64,000 bases of DNA from Branchiostoma floridae (GCF_000003815.2 NC_049995.1:12166061-12230060); one strand, 5' to 3'. Shown: positions 34,760 through 46,320, numbered from the stretch's first letter. Numbers and translations: made by a program. The notes: generated from the letters alone by a model not told the origin.

Positions 34760-37700
34760 ATGGCAAACATGCTGTGCGCGGTCACGTTGGCGCTGTGCTG
34801 TGTGTGCGGGGTACATGCCGCACGACGTAAGTTACCAACTACGATGTCTATAATGTTTTTATGCTATAGAGGACCATATAGCGGGCAATTTTTACTTTGA
34901 TCTGTCAAGCCGTAGATACATACCTTTCACGGCGTTTTAGAACTTAGCAAAAACTAGTATTTTGCTTCAAAAATATATTTCAACAAGCATCACGGCATTG
35001 TTCATATCAATGTTGCACTCGACGGTAGCTAGCTAACAAACTTGTCTTAGTTTACCAAAGGTCTTACAATGATATCCGAATAACCCTGTCAAGAGCAAAC
35101 ATGAGCAATGTATCAACTTTGATATCGTGCAATGTCGTATGTGAACCTAGAAATTACAAAGTTCCAAAAGTATGCTTACAGCTTTTGGCGTATAAATAAA
35201 ATTGGTTAAGATTTATTCCTCGCTATCACCAATTCCGTCTACAACTGCCCTTGTATTGAAAGCCTGGTGCGGTTATGAATTCAAGGAGAAAAAAGGACCA
35301 ACAGCCAAATGGATAAGAAAGAAACGCATTTTCAGCCACGGACTAAGGACGAATCGTTACGATTAGATTTAGTTAGTAATTACTTCCTGTATAAGAAGGT
35401 GGCGTTAGAAAATACAGTTGTAATGTGGTATGGGGGACAGAGACGTTCGGAAGGAGAGAGTGGACGTGGTCCGGGCAAGCAGCCCGCGACGATGATGAAT
35501 ATGACACCAAAACACTGTTCTCTGCCCAGCGGTACAGACATGCCAGCAGCTGGCTGATCTGATGCGAGTAAACCTGAATGTGGATCGTGGCCTGAGCATC
35601 ACCGATGACCAGGTAATGTCAGATGCATACATGTCTGGGCGCAGACAAACTGCTCGTGTGACAACTCTGTTTTAATTTTGGAACAAAAGACATGTAGTAA
35701 GTATCCTTCATGTATCCTTCATAAGTATGACAAGAAAAGATAAAGCAAATACTGGAATAGTATCCTGCAATTGCACTTGATAATTACTCCAATGTTGTTC
35801 TGATGGGTATAGAGTGTTTACTCGGCGAAACATGCATGTCAATCAAATGAAAGCTTTATAGCTCCAATATAAGTATCATAAGCACTACCTTTTATTACAA
35901 TACAGTACTTCTAGATTAGTCGACAAGTGGAACTATATCATTATGCCTCATCATATGGTAGATCACGATATTACATATTTTCTTGTTGGAGATTTTTTTT
36001 AATGTTTGGTTTACAAGAATCGTGTGGTATTTTTTAGTCTCTATCTCATCTATGTTATTTGTGTCTATGGGGGCTGTATATACAAATATGGCACATGAGC
36101 ATAGAGCCATGATCACCTACAAGAGTTTGGAATACCTACACATAGACACATTACAAGTAAGTAGTGTTCACTAGGAGGTCAAGGGATAGGTGAGATGAGG
36201 TGAGAGATTGTTAAATGTATCCATAACTAAATACATGTGCGAACAGCCTAGTAAAGATCCTGTTCCCTCCGCCACGCCGCTGATCTGGGCACCGTGGCGG
36301 GCAGCTCGAGCAATCCCGGCTGGTGGCAAGTCAACTGGTATAACGGTCATGCCGGTTCCTACCGCATGGGGGCGGACAAAAAGTACGACCTGTTTCCGGC
36401 AGACCTAGGTAAGTTCCCATCACAGGCACAAAAAAACTTTAGACTTAGTAATCACTCAGATAGACTGTAAATATGTCATTGGGTGGGTCATATGCTCGGA
36501 CGAACCTTATGTTAGTTACGTGAAGTTACCAGCCAAGGGAATCGAAATCTGTATCTATCTCTATCTAAGCATCACTACGCTAAGTGACTGTGGAAGGAAG
36601 AAAAAAATTAATCAGTTAATGACTTCTTCACAGTCTTGTCCCTTTGTTCTTATTTTGTAGGCTGCCGTCCAGAAGCAAGTCAACTCGAACTTGAACCGTC
36701 TGATGTCTGCTGCACCGCAGGTTAGTTTTATTTATGGTTTGTTATCTCTATCCTAAAAGGTTTGTATACGTCTTTCAAAAGCTGATTATAATTATTCCAG
36801 TCAAAGAGTATACAAACAGCTCAAATACATGTACCTCTACATATGATTATGTCCGCAGAACACGAGGGTAAATCGTAACGAAGCACAAATGATGACAACT
36901 GCAAAATATCTTAAAGGCAAACTTATTTTTTTATTTTGAAATTACTTTGGATCTGTACGTAACGGTAAACCCTAAAGAAGGTGACTCGCTGAACAAGATG
37001 TCACAACTTACCGATTATGTTCACAGCTTGCACACACATCATCATTTCTGGCTCCACCACCGCACAAACTGATCGGATGACCCACTACACGCTGACTCAC
37101 CAGGTGTACAGTGGACGTCCCGTATACACCAGCGACTCGAGATCTGACTTTCTGTACTACCATGGTGACTTCAACATGTGGATGGTCGGACCCTATGTGG
37201 GGAGCGCCACTACCGGGATGTATGTGAGTGACAGAGCCATGAGTCCGGATCAAATCCGAGGCATATGGCGACTCGCAGTGGGCAGTGTGGCTACTTTCTT
37301 CCCCTCTGTAAAAGCATCATGTGCAGGTATGTGGAGCAATATGGATGACAAAAGAGAAGAATTTGGCCAAATAGGGACAAATACGTTGTCATGGGACCTC
37401 GGTCAGTTATTCTGCAGTCTATCCGGCTATCACGCCAGTCCGTCAGTTCACTGATAGGCGAACTAACTCCTACTAGTCTTTTATTTCTAACTTATCCAAA
37501 GTCTCCTATTTGGACGTATACAGCATGAGTCTGAAACTCACCTGCCTAGTAGGCTTGCTACTTGTCGCACTTTCCAGCGCCTTGAGTTGCAGAAATCATC
37601 AGTCAGAACCACCTCTCATCGGTCGTTTCGTCCCCTAATCTGAGACGGCCTCTAGGTGGGGGGACAGCAGGGCGAACGTCTTCACTCTGCTTCTCTGCAA

Positions 37701-40700
37701 CTCTTGAACTGACTACTACTCCTTGGTTCCCCACTTCTGGTCTTTCCTCTTGACCCACAGCCAAAAGCTGCATCTCTCCACTTCTTCGGATAACGCCTTC
37801 ACTAACTGTTTGTGACTGAGTGAGAGTTCTCTACAGAGGCGTGTGATGGATGTTCCTACGAATCCCCTGCATCCTACCTCTACTGGGTATAACAACGCCC
37901 TCCAACTGTTCTCTACACACTGTTGTACTAGGTCTTGATATTTGAGCTTTTTCCTCTCAAACGCAGCCTGAACANNNNNNNNNNNNNNNNNNNNNNNNNN
38001 NNNNNNNNNNNNNNNNNNNNNNNNNNNNNNNNNNNNNNNNNNNNNNNNNNNNNNNNNNNNNNNNNNNNNNNNNNNNNNNNNNNNNNNNNNNNNNNNNNNN
38101 NNNNNNNNNNNNNNNNNNNNNNNNNNNNNNNNNNNNNNNNNNNNNNNNNNNNNNNNNNNNNNNNNNNNNNNNNNNNNNNNNNNNNNNNNNNNNNNNNNNN
38201 NNNNNNNNNNNNNNNNNNNNNNNNNNNNNNNNNNNNNNNNNNNNNNNNNNNNNNNNNNNNNNNNNNNNNNNNNNNNNNNNNNNNNNNNNNNNNNNNNNNN
38301 NNNNNNNNNNNNNNNNNNNNNNNNNNNNNNNNNNNNNNNNNNNNNNNNNNNNNNNNNNNNNNNNNNNNNNNNNNNNNNNTCCTTTGAGTACATCTGCTTA
38401 GGTTCTTGGACATGGGAGAATATCGTAGGCTGCCCTTATAAGAAAACTTAATCTGTGGTCTGGTTTGTCCCACATGTTTTTCCACGTTAACTTTCTGTCC
38501 ACTGTGCTCTCCCAGTTAATCCAGGCTCCCTGCTGGTGTTGACCAACAACCTTTACTTTCCTCTCTTCTTCCATCATTCTCTTCACCTCATCCACTACCA
38601 GTTGTTTCTTTTCTCGCTGGGTGGCCTTGTCCCATCTCAGGGTTCTCTCGCCCCATCCAAGACCACACCTCCCCTGCTGTACAGCTCCTACTATATCTCT
38701 ATGCTTGAGCCTGCTGACAGCTTGGTCGATCACTCCGTCTGGATTCCACTTTCTCCCTGTTTTCTGCCCTCTGTAGGCTGCTCTAACTGCGTTGTCCTGC
38801 GACCACTTCAGCTCTAAAGCCGTCCGCACTTTCTCCAACTTGTATTCCTCTGTAATGGAGGTAATCGGAAGGGTCAGTTTGTTCCTCCCGGCTAATGCGG
38901 TCCTAGACAGACAACGTGGAACCCCCAACCACTTCCTTACGAACGAGTTTGCTTTTCCTTCGACTTGGTCGGCTGTTGAGAGGGGTATATCATACATCTT
39001 CATGGGCCATTTGAGTCTTGGTATCAGGACACTCTGTAGACACCACACTTTCAGTTTGCCCGGTAGCTCACACTTGTCTATCGCCCTTAGGCCTTCCACT
39101 GCTTGTTTCACCAGCTCTTGTCCTCGCTTGGTGTCAGCTATGTCGCTTGTGTAAAGCCGTCCCAGGCTTTTAACAGGTTCCTGTTGGATTGTGGGAATGT
39201 CTTGGTTATTTATTGAGAAAACTCTGTTGCTGATTTTCCCTTTCCTTAGTGACAGACTTCTGGATTTGCTGGGTTTAAATCTCATCCGCGCCCAATCTGT
39301 TAACTCTTCTAACCTCTGCAGTACTCGTCTGGTACACGGGGCAGTCCTAAGAATGCTGGTTACATCATCCATAAAAGCCCTGAGTGGCGGAAGTCTTTGT
39401 CCTGAAGGCAGTTTTATTCCACCTGCCGCTTGCCTTGCACCTATGAGGAATATTTCAAAACCCAGAACAAAAAGGAGAGGTGAGATGGTGCAACCCATTG
39501 CTATTCCCTTTTCCAACTGTTGCCATCCTGTAGTGAACTGTGGTGTGGTTACACTAACTCTGAAGTCCTGGAAGTAGTTCTGAATCATGGTTCTAATGGT
39601 CTCTGGCACCCAGAAGAAGTTCAGTGCATAATGGATTACGCTGTGCGGTACTGCCCCATATGCATTGGTGAGATCTAACCACACTACGTGCAAGTCCTCC
39701 TTTTGGCGTCTTGCCATCTGAATCTGTTGCCAAATCGTGCTTGCATGTTCGATGCATCCAGGAAAGGCTGGAACCCCTGGCTTCTGGACTTCAGTGTCAA
39801 TGTNNNNNNNNNNNNNNNNNNNNNNNNNNNNNNNNNNNNNNNNNNNNNNNNNNNNNNNNNNNNNNNNNNNNNNNNNNNNNNNNNNNNNNNNNNNNNNNNN
39901 NNNTTGGCGAGCAGGTAGGTTATCATCCGCTTTGTTAAGATGGAGAAGAACAGCTTTCCCTCTACATTCAACAGTGATATATTTCGGAACTGCTTGATGT
40001 CTGTAGAAACTTTCTCCTTTGGGATCAGTACTCCTCCTGCTCTTCTCCAAGCACTAGGGATACACTGTTTCTTCCATGCAACTCTAAAAAGCTTCCAGAG
40101 CAGTCTCACAACCTTTGGACACTTCTTGTATATCTGATAGGACACACCGTTTGGCCCTGGTGCTGAACCAGCCCTCGCTTTCTTGACAGCCGTCTCCAAC
40201 TCGCTCCACCTGGGGAGGGATACATCAAAGGGTATTTCGGGTTCAGTTGGTCTGGGTACGTAACCTGGCGACCCCAACTCTTCATCTCTCTGGGGATCGC
40301 TGTACGTTTGTTTGAGATGCAACTCCAAATCTTCCCTAGAAATCTGAAGAGAGCCTCCCTTCTTTTCCTCAAGCAAGTTTCTAGCAAACTTGTATGGGTT
40401 TTTGAAGAATTGGTTTCTCTCTTTTGCTTTCCTTTTACGCTTCCTTCTGAGTCTCTCGGCTCTCCTAAGGCTTTTCAACTTCGATTTAATCTCTTCCCAT
40501 AACGGCTCTAGACCTTCCTTCTCTTCTTGCTTTGCTTTACGCCATCTCTTCCTCAACTGGCGACGTCTGCGGACCAATATTGCAATCTCTCTCTCTCTGC
40601 GACTCGTCTGTTTTTCGCGGGCCTCTTTTCCCTCCTTCTTGTACGTGCCGAACCTTTCGCTGCAGTAACTGTACACTAAGTTGCCGAACTGGTTAAGTTT

Positions 40701-43700
40701 CCTCTCTACGTCGCCTTTCAGCCCCTGCTCGAGGATCTGATGTAAATCGTCATCTAACTTCTCCCATTCCTCCTTGTTGTTCGCCCTTGGCCACTTAATT
40801 TTCTCTTTCCTCTCTGGGGCTGGTTCTTGTGGACTAGGAGTTGCCCCTGCTACTACTACTATTACTATAAGCCAGGCGGGAGTCTGGTAGAGACTATAGC
40901 ATTAACTTCCCAATGCAGCCTAGTTCGTGTAGGCCGTGTAATATTTACAATCTAGTAATTTGCAGAGCCTGTTATTTCATCCTTTTATATAGCCTGGGTA
41001 CCATCCGGATAGTAGTCGCTCCTTATAATGTTTGCTTCTGTAGAGAAGCGACTGTATATAGTGTATGATAAAAGTCGGAGCAAGAAGCGACTGTATACAG
41101 TGTATAATAAACGTCGGATCAAACTACTATCCGAATGGTACTCAGGCTTCCTTGTACAGTCTTCATGTAAGGAAAAAAAGATATTCTAAAAACTAATTTC
41201 AAATATCGAATAGATTTGTATTACTTTGTGCTTGCGTCTGGTGAATCACAGACACATACTCCACTTGTGACAAGTCACGTGAATTGCATTATCTATAAAG
41301 TGATTCATGAGGACGATTTTTGTTAAGGTTTAAGTTTTATTCATCTTTTTCAGAGTGTCGTCAAATCACTATCTCTGGATCCAGCCACTCTCAAGAGGCC
41401 GCCATGACCACCTACAGTCTGACTGACGCCATCAGTGATGACCGCCCCGTGTACTCTAGTGACACGTCACCAGACTTTCTCTACTTCTACGAACCCTTCG
41501 ATGAGTGGATGGTTGGCCCTACTGTTGGGAGCGGTTTCCGTGGTCTAACGACAGACGACATCCACCTCTACCCTGAACAGATCGAGGCTGTGTGGAAACT
41601 GTGGGACGGGAGTGCGTGGGTGCCATTTCCCAGAGTTCTAGCAGAATGCACCGGTATGCTTGGCAAGCTTTGATACTACTAAGTATTTTGTAGGATCTGC
41701 TTGGAGATTAGTTAATGACCTATCTGTTCTTCGGTGCATATTGTGTCATAACGCCTGGTCCTTTGCTGTAAGCACCTAATGAATAACTTGTCCCTAATAT
41801 GAATATCTCTAAACTTCTACAGATATCGATGACTGCGCCTCCACTCCTTGTCTGAATGGCGGAGTTTGCACCGACCAGCACAACTCCTACTCGTGCTCAT
41901 GTGCGGCTGGATGGCAAGGAGACAACTGTGAAATAAGTATATGTAAGTAAACAACCAGTAGACAACAGACGCTATCTACAGTATCTACAGCTTCATTGTG
42001 CATTGTGCAAATCCCCCTAGCTTTTTTTTTTGACAAACACAATGAACAGTTAGGCTTAACGCTTCATTCTAAGGACTGCAACCCTTTCCATTCGCGTGCA
42101 AGTCGAGTGAGCTACACAGCTGGAATTTGAACTCACGGCTTTTTGGTTCACAGGCAGGGTCACTAACAAATTGACTACGCATATTTTCAAAGTGTTCATG
42201 CAGACATATAATCAATGTGTTACTGTTGTCTTCAGAAGCATTTTTTTAGTCCATTTATGTTTCTTCCATTACATTTTTCAAACAAGCTTTACAGGTCAAC
42301 TGTGCTTCGACTCCTTGCCAACATGGCGGGGTTTGCACGGACGTGGCCGATTCGTACACCTGCACATGCACCGCTGGATGGGAAGGGAACGAGTGTGAAG
42401 TGGGTGAGTAATAACCTTTTGTCGTATACCAATGCTGTGATCAATGGGAAATGTACTTAGTCTAACAGTTGACCAATTATCTTACTTTCTGCGAACTAAA
42501 GTTTCTGCGTTATTCTTAGGCTCATTGTTGTCGAGCCGTGCAGGATATACTAGTTTCGTCTGTACTCCTATGGAAACCAACTGGCTGGTTACATTATATT
42601 GCTCTATGGACATTTTAACGAGAGACTAGTGGTATCGTTTACGTGAACTTAGAACAAGCAATGTCTAAGATAGGGCTGTATGGAGTATCAATTATGTACT
42701 TAAGCCTAGTCCAGACCTCTGGTCGATAATGTATGTATTTTAGGCTCAGTTTCCTACTACTTAATGCCTTTTCATCACTTCCACACCAGATAAGAATGAG
42801 TGTGACACAGTCATCTGCAACTCCGGCTATGAGTGCGTGAATCATCCTGGTTACTACGTCTGTCTTCCATATGGTAATATATGATTATCATCTGGAGAAA
42901 CATTTTCGGTTATTACTGCATCTCTTATGTGTTAATGATTTTAACAAACATATAAATCCATGTTTATCAAGGTAAAATCTGTGTCAAGTGAAATGTATTT
43001 TCCTCAAAGATTACGTCTGCTATGTTGGAAGCTCTTTTTTAATTAAGAATTTAACCACATGTAGATCTATTGAATTTGAAAAACATTAACTACAGGTGGT
43101 ATCTCACTGCATTTGAGGCACCGATGCGGGTGCGGTACTGCGGGGTTCGTTCACTGCGGCACTGTTGTGTTTTGGTCGATTTTCTTACAATTTAGATATT
43201 GCGTAATACGTAAAAGCATAACTTAGAAGACAACAAAATACACAAAACGTAAGAAAATTCGTTTTATATCTCTGAAATTCGTTGAGTAATCTTTTGAACC
43301 CCGCAGTGCCGCACTGGTGTCCCAAGTTCAGTGAGATACCACCTTTACCGATCTGCTTGCTGTTACGTTCCACCACTTGAAGGTTTCAACGGAACAGCGT
43401 CCACTTCTGACGAGTGCGGGATCCCCTCGATTCCGCCCGCTGCCACTGGGAAGATCCATGGAGGTGTCGAGTCGACTGCCTTCTCCTGGCCTTGGCAGGT
43501 CAGCCTTCGTCTGGTCAACGCTGGCGGGATCCACGTCTGTGGCGGCTCGCTCATCTCCGACCAGTGGGTCCTTACAGCAGCACACTGTTTGGACGAGTAA
43601 GTGCTACCTGAACTATTTTTCGAACATCCGTGAATAGGTTCATCCGGTTGGTACGTCACTGAATAAAGATACTCTTTTTACACAACCATTGCTTTATTCT

Positions 43701-45641
43701 CACCAACGTTTCGGTCAGTTCTCTGGACGATTCTAACAGGTTCACATTGTACTGCAGGGCAGGTGTCACTGCTCATAGTTCAGATGTGATCATAATGTGA
43801 ACCAATCAGAATTGCCCTGAAGAAGATGGTGGTCACCGAAACGTTGGTGAGAATAAAGCAATGGTTGTGTAAAAAGAGTCTCTTTATTCTATTTTTCAAA
43901 CAAGTGTTTGTGACTATGATTAATTAACTTAACTCTGCTTCAATATCGATGCATCAGTCCCCACGGCTAGCATTTTGATATTGAAAGGTAAGCTCTTTGT
44001 TGGGAAGTGACGGAAGTCGGAAGCAGTGTCTCTTGGTCTTAGCAAAGTGTTGGTGAGGCTCTGAATGTGTGTTACAAGAAATGAATGTAAATGAGGGCTT
44101 AACAGGAACACAAAAATCATAAAACAATACGTTATCAGCAAAGTTATCAACATCAAAATGCCGGCCGAAAAAGGATGTTGAAGATACCTGTGTCCAAACA
44201 CTATAGGGCTAATCAAATTTTCATTTTGAACTCCAGAGGGAATGAGCACACAACCCACTGGAAAGTCAAGCTCGGGCTCCACGATGTGGACGGTACGGCT
44301 GAACAGCAGAGACAAGTCATCAAGCTCATCATGCACGAGCAGTTCTCTGCCGTCCCTCACACGTACAACGACGTCGCCCTGCTGAAACTGGACCATCCCG
44401 TGACCATCACACAGAAGGTCAGCCCTATCTGCTTGCCGACCGGCCCGACGCCAATCAATACTGATTGCTACATAACCGGCTGGGGTGCCACTGCGCTCGA
44501 TTCACAAGGTGATTTTCTTAAGGTGCACTCTCACTGCACTTGCATCAAGCTTGCGTCACTGCGTCACTGTTTTGTTATTTTCTCCATTGTTTTATAATTT
44601 AGATATTGCGTAATATCTAAAAGTATGACTTAGAAGATGACAAAATACACAAAAGGTAAGGGAGGAGTCATGCAGGGTGAGAGTTTGTCGGCCTGGTTCT
44701 CACCCTGCATTACTCATTTCCAGAGTCCTTATGTAAGGTCCTCGTCGGGAATACCTGCCTTGGCTGCCGAACAAATTCTCTGCCAGTCCTGCTAAAAGAT
44801 CCTAAAAGTCTGGCTTCCAGGGTAACAGTGTACTTGTTATATTATTATCGTAAAAATATCAAACTGTTCTCCAAAACTGGGGGTCAATATAGGCGACTTC
44901 TTAAAACTTTTGACCCATTGCTGACGTCACACACGAGACAAATCACGAGTTCAGAGCAATATTAGGTCAGCAATTTGAATAATGAAACCGTATGACATTG
45001 TCAGGAGACAACAGACTGTATTGCATCGACATGCACTGCTAGTTATAGCCTGCTAAAGGGTTTTTGGGATCATCTATCTTTAACAAGATTTTTCCATATA
45101 CCACGTCTTAACTTTCTAAAGGTGACAACATAATGGCGACAACATTGCAGCAAACCCGAGTATCGATCAAGGACGACAGCTACTGTTCCGCTCATTGGAT
45201 AATCAGCTATTACCCAGAGAGCATGCTCTGTGCCGAACAAGCGGGAGTAAGTGGTTGTGAGGTATGTCGTTATACTTGTGGGGCACAAAGGGAATTTTGA
45301 GCAAAGTCTGTAAAAAAGGGACAATTCTCTTTAACTCTGATACACACATGTCATGGTGACTCTATATGAATGTGTTTGTCCAGTGAGACCGAGTGTCCAT
45401 GTGGGTCTATATGAATGTGTTGTGAGACGTTCTTATCCCATATTTCCGATGTTACGTCTGTGATTTGCAGGGAGATTCTGGAGGCCCTATGGCCTGTCCA
45501 TCTGCTGACCTGTCCACCTGGGAACTGACCGGTATAATCAGTTGGGGTGAGAATCCGTGTGGCGCCCACGTCAAACCGGGGATCTTCACCAGGGTACACA
45601 GCTTCGTGGGCTGGATCAACGACAAAATGGCCACCAACTGA
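34760..45641 (+). CDS. Secreted mosaic serine protease: signal, MIB/HERC2-like, two G-R-P-V-Y modules, three EGF-like repeats, chymotrypsin domain
   Basis: Exons are 34760-34826, 35530-35612, 36276-36408, 36661-36720, 37027-37326, 41354-41653, 41823-41942, 42287-42403, 42790-42873, 43398-43596, 44237-44508, 45122-45261 and 45471-45641. They total 2046 nt (681 aa) with agreeing phases. The protease (about 441-681) follows a T-G-K|I-H-G-G activation site. The triad is H484 (T-A-A-H-C), D533 (N-D-V-A-L-L) and S628 (G-D-S-G-G-P). Ser622 sits at the S1-pocket base, suggesting chymotrypsin-like specificity. C428 and C553 could hold the propeptide to the protease. One defect is visible: the exon-3 acceptor reads CAC, not CAG. 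Exon 10 might begin at 43383 instead. AATAAA lies at 45868. An extracellular proteolytic role, perhaps immune or developmental, is inference. Confidence 0.78.
36276..36408 (+). CDS. MIB/HERC2-like core exon, plus copy, with non-canonical CAC acceptor
   Basis: Almost identical to the minus-copy exon, but the bases before it are GCCAC rather than ACCAG. Upstream AGs at 36246, 36250 and 36256, and the internal AG ending at 36304, all lead to stops or the wrong frame. Skipping the exon (133 nt) also breaks the frame. The preceding exon reads M-R-V-N-L-N-V where the minus copy keeps the consensus-like M-R-P-G-M-S-V. Confidence 0.65.
37027..37326 (+). CDS. G-R-P-V-Y module 1, plus copy
   Basis: A 300-nt phase 1-1 exon ([41 protein letters not shown]). 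Orthologous in position to 29539-29240. The retrotransposon lies in the intron that follows. Confidence 0.75.
37975..38379. other. Assembly gap (405 N)
   Basis: Run of N inside the retrotransposon C-terminal region. The missing part should include the Cys/His region between thumb and endonuclease. Confidence 1.
39804..39903. other. Assembly gap (100 N)
   Basis: Exactly 100 N, a common placeholder, inside the reverse transcriptase. Frames on the two sides differ, so the true length is unknown. Confidence 1.
40991..41148. mobile_element. 158-bp MITE with AGCCTGGGTACCATCCGGAT ends
   Basis: The ~26-bp terminal repeat is inverted at the right (ATCCGAATGGTACTCAGGCT). The inside holds two ~39-bp direct units (GAAGCGACTGTATA...GTCGGA). 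It sits about 200 bp before module 2 of the protease gene. Confidence 0.7.
41354..41653 (+). CDS. G-R-P-V-Y module 2, plus copy
   Basis: A 300-nt phase 1-1 exon ([47 protein letters not shown]). The usual G before R-P-V-Y is D here. Confidence 0.75.
41823..42873 (+). CDS. EGF-like repeats 1-3, plus copy
   Basis: Exons 41823-41942, 42287-42403 and 42790-42873, all phase 1-1. The middle acceptor is the AAG at 42286, not the nearby ACAG at 42294, because only the former keeps the frame and matches the minus copy length (117 nt). Repeats 1 and 2 have six Cys; repeat 3 has four (N-E-C-D-T-V-I-C ... Y-Y-V-C). Confidence 0.8.
43095..43343. mobile_element. 249-bp MITE with GGTGGTATCTCACTG termini
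   Basis: Left GGTGGTATCTCACTG and right CAGTGAGATACCACC are perfect inverses. A second inverted pair, TGCGGCACTG / CAGTGCCGCA, lies further in. It ends 55 bp before protease exon 1. A partial copy at 44519-44670 shares TTTAGATATTGCGTAAT and AAAATACACAAAA. Confidence 0.75.
43398..45641 (+). CDS. Chymotrypsin-fold protease exons
   Basis: Four exons (43398-43596, 44237-44508, 45122-45261, 45471-45641) carry the activation site and His, the Asp, the pre-Ser loop and the Ser respectively, the usual trypsin-type intron layout. The domain is about 241 residues, normal for the family. Visible elements are [37 protein letters not shown] and G-I-I-S-W-G. No counterpart was found beside the minus paralogue. 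Confidence 0.88.
43661..43889. mobile_element. Foldback element with ACCAACGTTTCGGT arms
   Basis: About 55-bp arms: GAATAAAGATACTCTTTTTA...CACCAACGTTTCGGT and its inverse ending AAAAAGAGTCTCTTTATTC. It lies between the His and Asp exons of the protease. Related in core sequence to 27597-27913. Confidence 0.75.
44519..44670. repeat. Partial copy of the GGTGGTATCTCACTG MITE
   Basis: It shares the interior block around ATTTAGATATTGCGTAATA and ACTTAGAAGA(T/C)(G/A)ACAAAATACACAAAA with 43095-43343, but the ends have diverged. It begins 10 bp after the donor of the Asp exon. Confidence 0.6.
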
Positions 45642-45657
45642 TCTAGCTGTTAACACT

Positions 45658-45845
45658 TAACGCAAGTTCACCTTTGTCCGCGGGGTAACCTATATCCATT
45701 GTTTTAAAAAAACAGGGTGTGTAGGTGGGTGGTAGTTGTTAACAGCAATATACTGAAAATATTGCAATTGGAAACCAACGTCCGTCAACGTGACATCAAA
45801 AGCAACGGATATAGGTTACCCAACGGATAAAGATGAACTTGCATT
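45658..45845. mobile_element. MITE family A, copy 2, in the protease 3' untranslated region
   Basis: Starts TAACGCAAGTTCACCTTTGT 17 nt after the stop codon and ends GATGAACTTGCATTA. The inner blocks GGTAACCTATATCC / GGATATAGGTTACC are inverse. AATAAA at 45868 lies just outside. Confidence 0.75.
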
Positions 45846-46202
45846 ACCATCCTCTGTTGAGTTCGTGAATAAAAAGAAAGGAAAAACAACACATGAGATC
45901 ATTGAAGCCTTCTTGTCAGACTTGTTATTTCTATATACTTGTATAAAGAAAGTACCATCGCAGCATAGGAAAATCACATCGTAATACTGCAAGTAAACGT
46001 AGACGGTAATTTGTTAAGAAATTACTATAGTGATTTATTTTGGTAATTGAAAAACAGAATACTGTGATTTTAAATATATTTGAGACAACTGTGTAATATA
46101 GTGATATCTATGAATAAAGAATGATTTTAATAAAAAATATCACCGGTAGAACACTCAGAAACATACCTTCTCCCAACGTAGCGGTCAGCCGGTTTGCATG
46201 AT

Positions 46203-46320
46203 ATGGTTTGTACGTATCACATAACATTCGTGCGTATTACACAAAGTTCGTACGTTTTCGCATAGTGATTCGTGCGTATCACAAAAGATACGTACGAATT
46301 TCATAAGGTTCGTGCAAATG
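46203..46320. repeat. Degenerate 24-28-bp tandem repeat (TTCGTGCGTATCACA)
   Basis: About five imperfect units of TTCGTACGTATCACA/TTCGTGCGTAT are separated by short AT spacers. Intergenic between the protease gene and MCM3. Confidence 0.6.

Larger units (their letters stand above)
37370..40870 (-). mobile_element. Non-LTR retrotransposon, R2/NeSL/HERO-like, degraded
   Basis: Reading minus from about 40860: a Lys/Arg-rich N-terminal region, then reverse transcriptase motifs ([36 protein letters not shown]) and a thumb region. A C-terminal segment after the gap has V-E-V-G-C-R-G-F, which I associate with restriction-like-endonuclease LINEs, and stops at 37718-37716. The frame shifts near 38400 (L-P-C-P into K-N-L-S-R). 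The 100-N gap also hides a frame change but may be a placeholder. It lies antisense in intron 5 of the protease gene. Both ends are approximate. Confidence 0.75.

Noticed and set aside
37716-38485. Frames running through the N gap
   Set aside because: They are open only because N has no stops. The flanking sequence is the retrotransposon C-terminus, not a host gene.
42295-42403. Acceptor at 42294 for EGF exon 2 of the protease
   Set aside because: It gives the wrong phase. The AAG at 42286 keeps the frame and the 117-nt length seen in the paralogue.
45122-45246. Earlier GTAAGT donor at about 45247 in protease exon 12
   Set aside because: Using it removes the conserved Cys before G-D-S-G-G-P. 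The GTATGT at 45262 gives the normal C-x-G-D-S-G-G-P.
46203-46320. CRISPR-like spaced repeats
   Set aside because: Units are degenerate, spacers are short and unequal, and the DNA is eukaryotic; an ordinary minisatellite.
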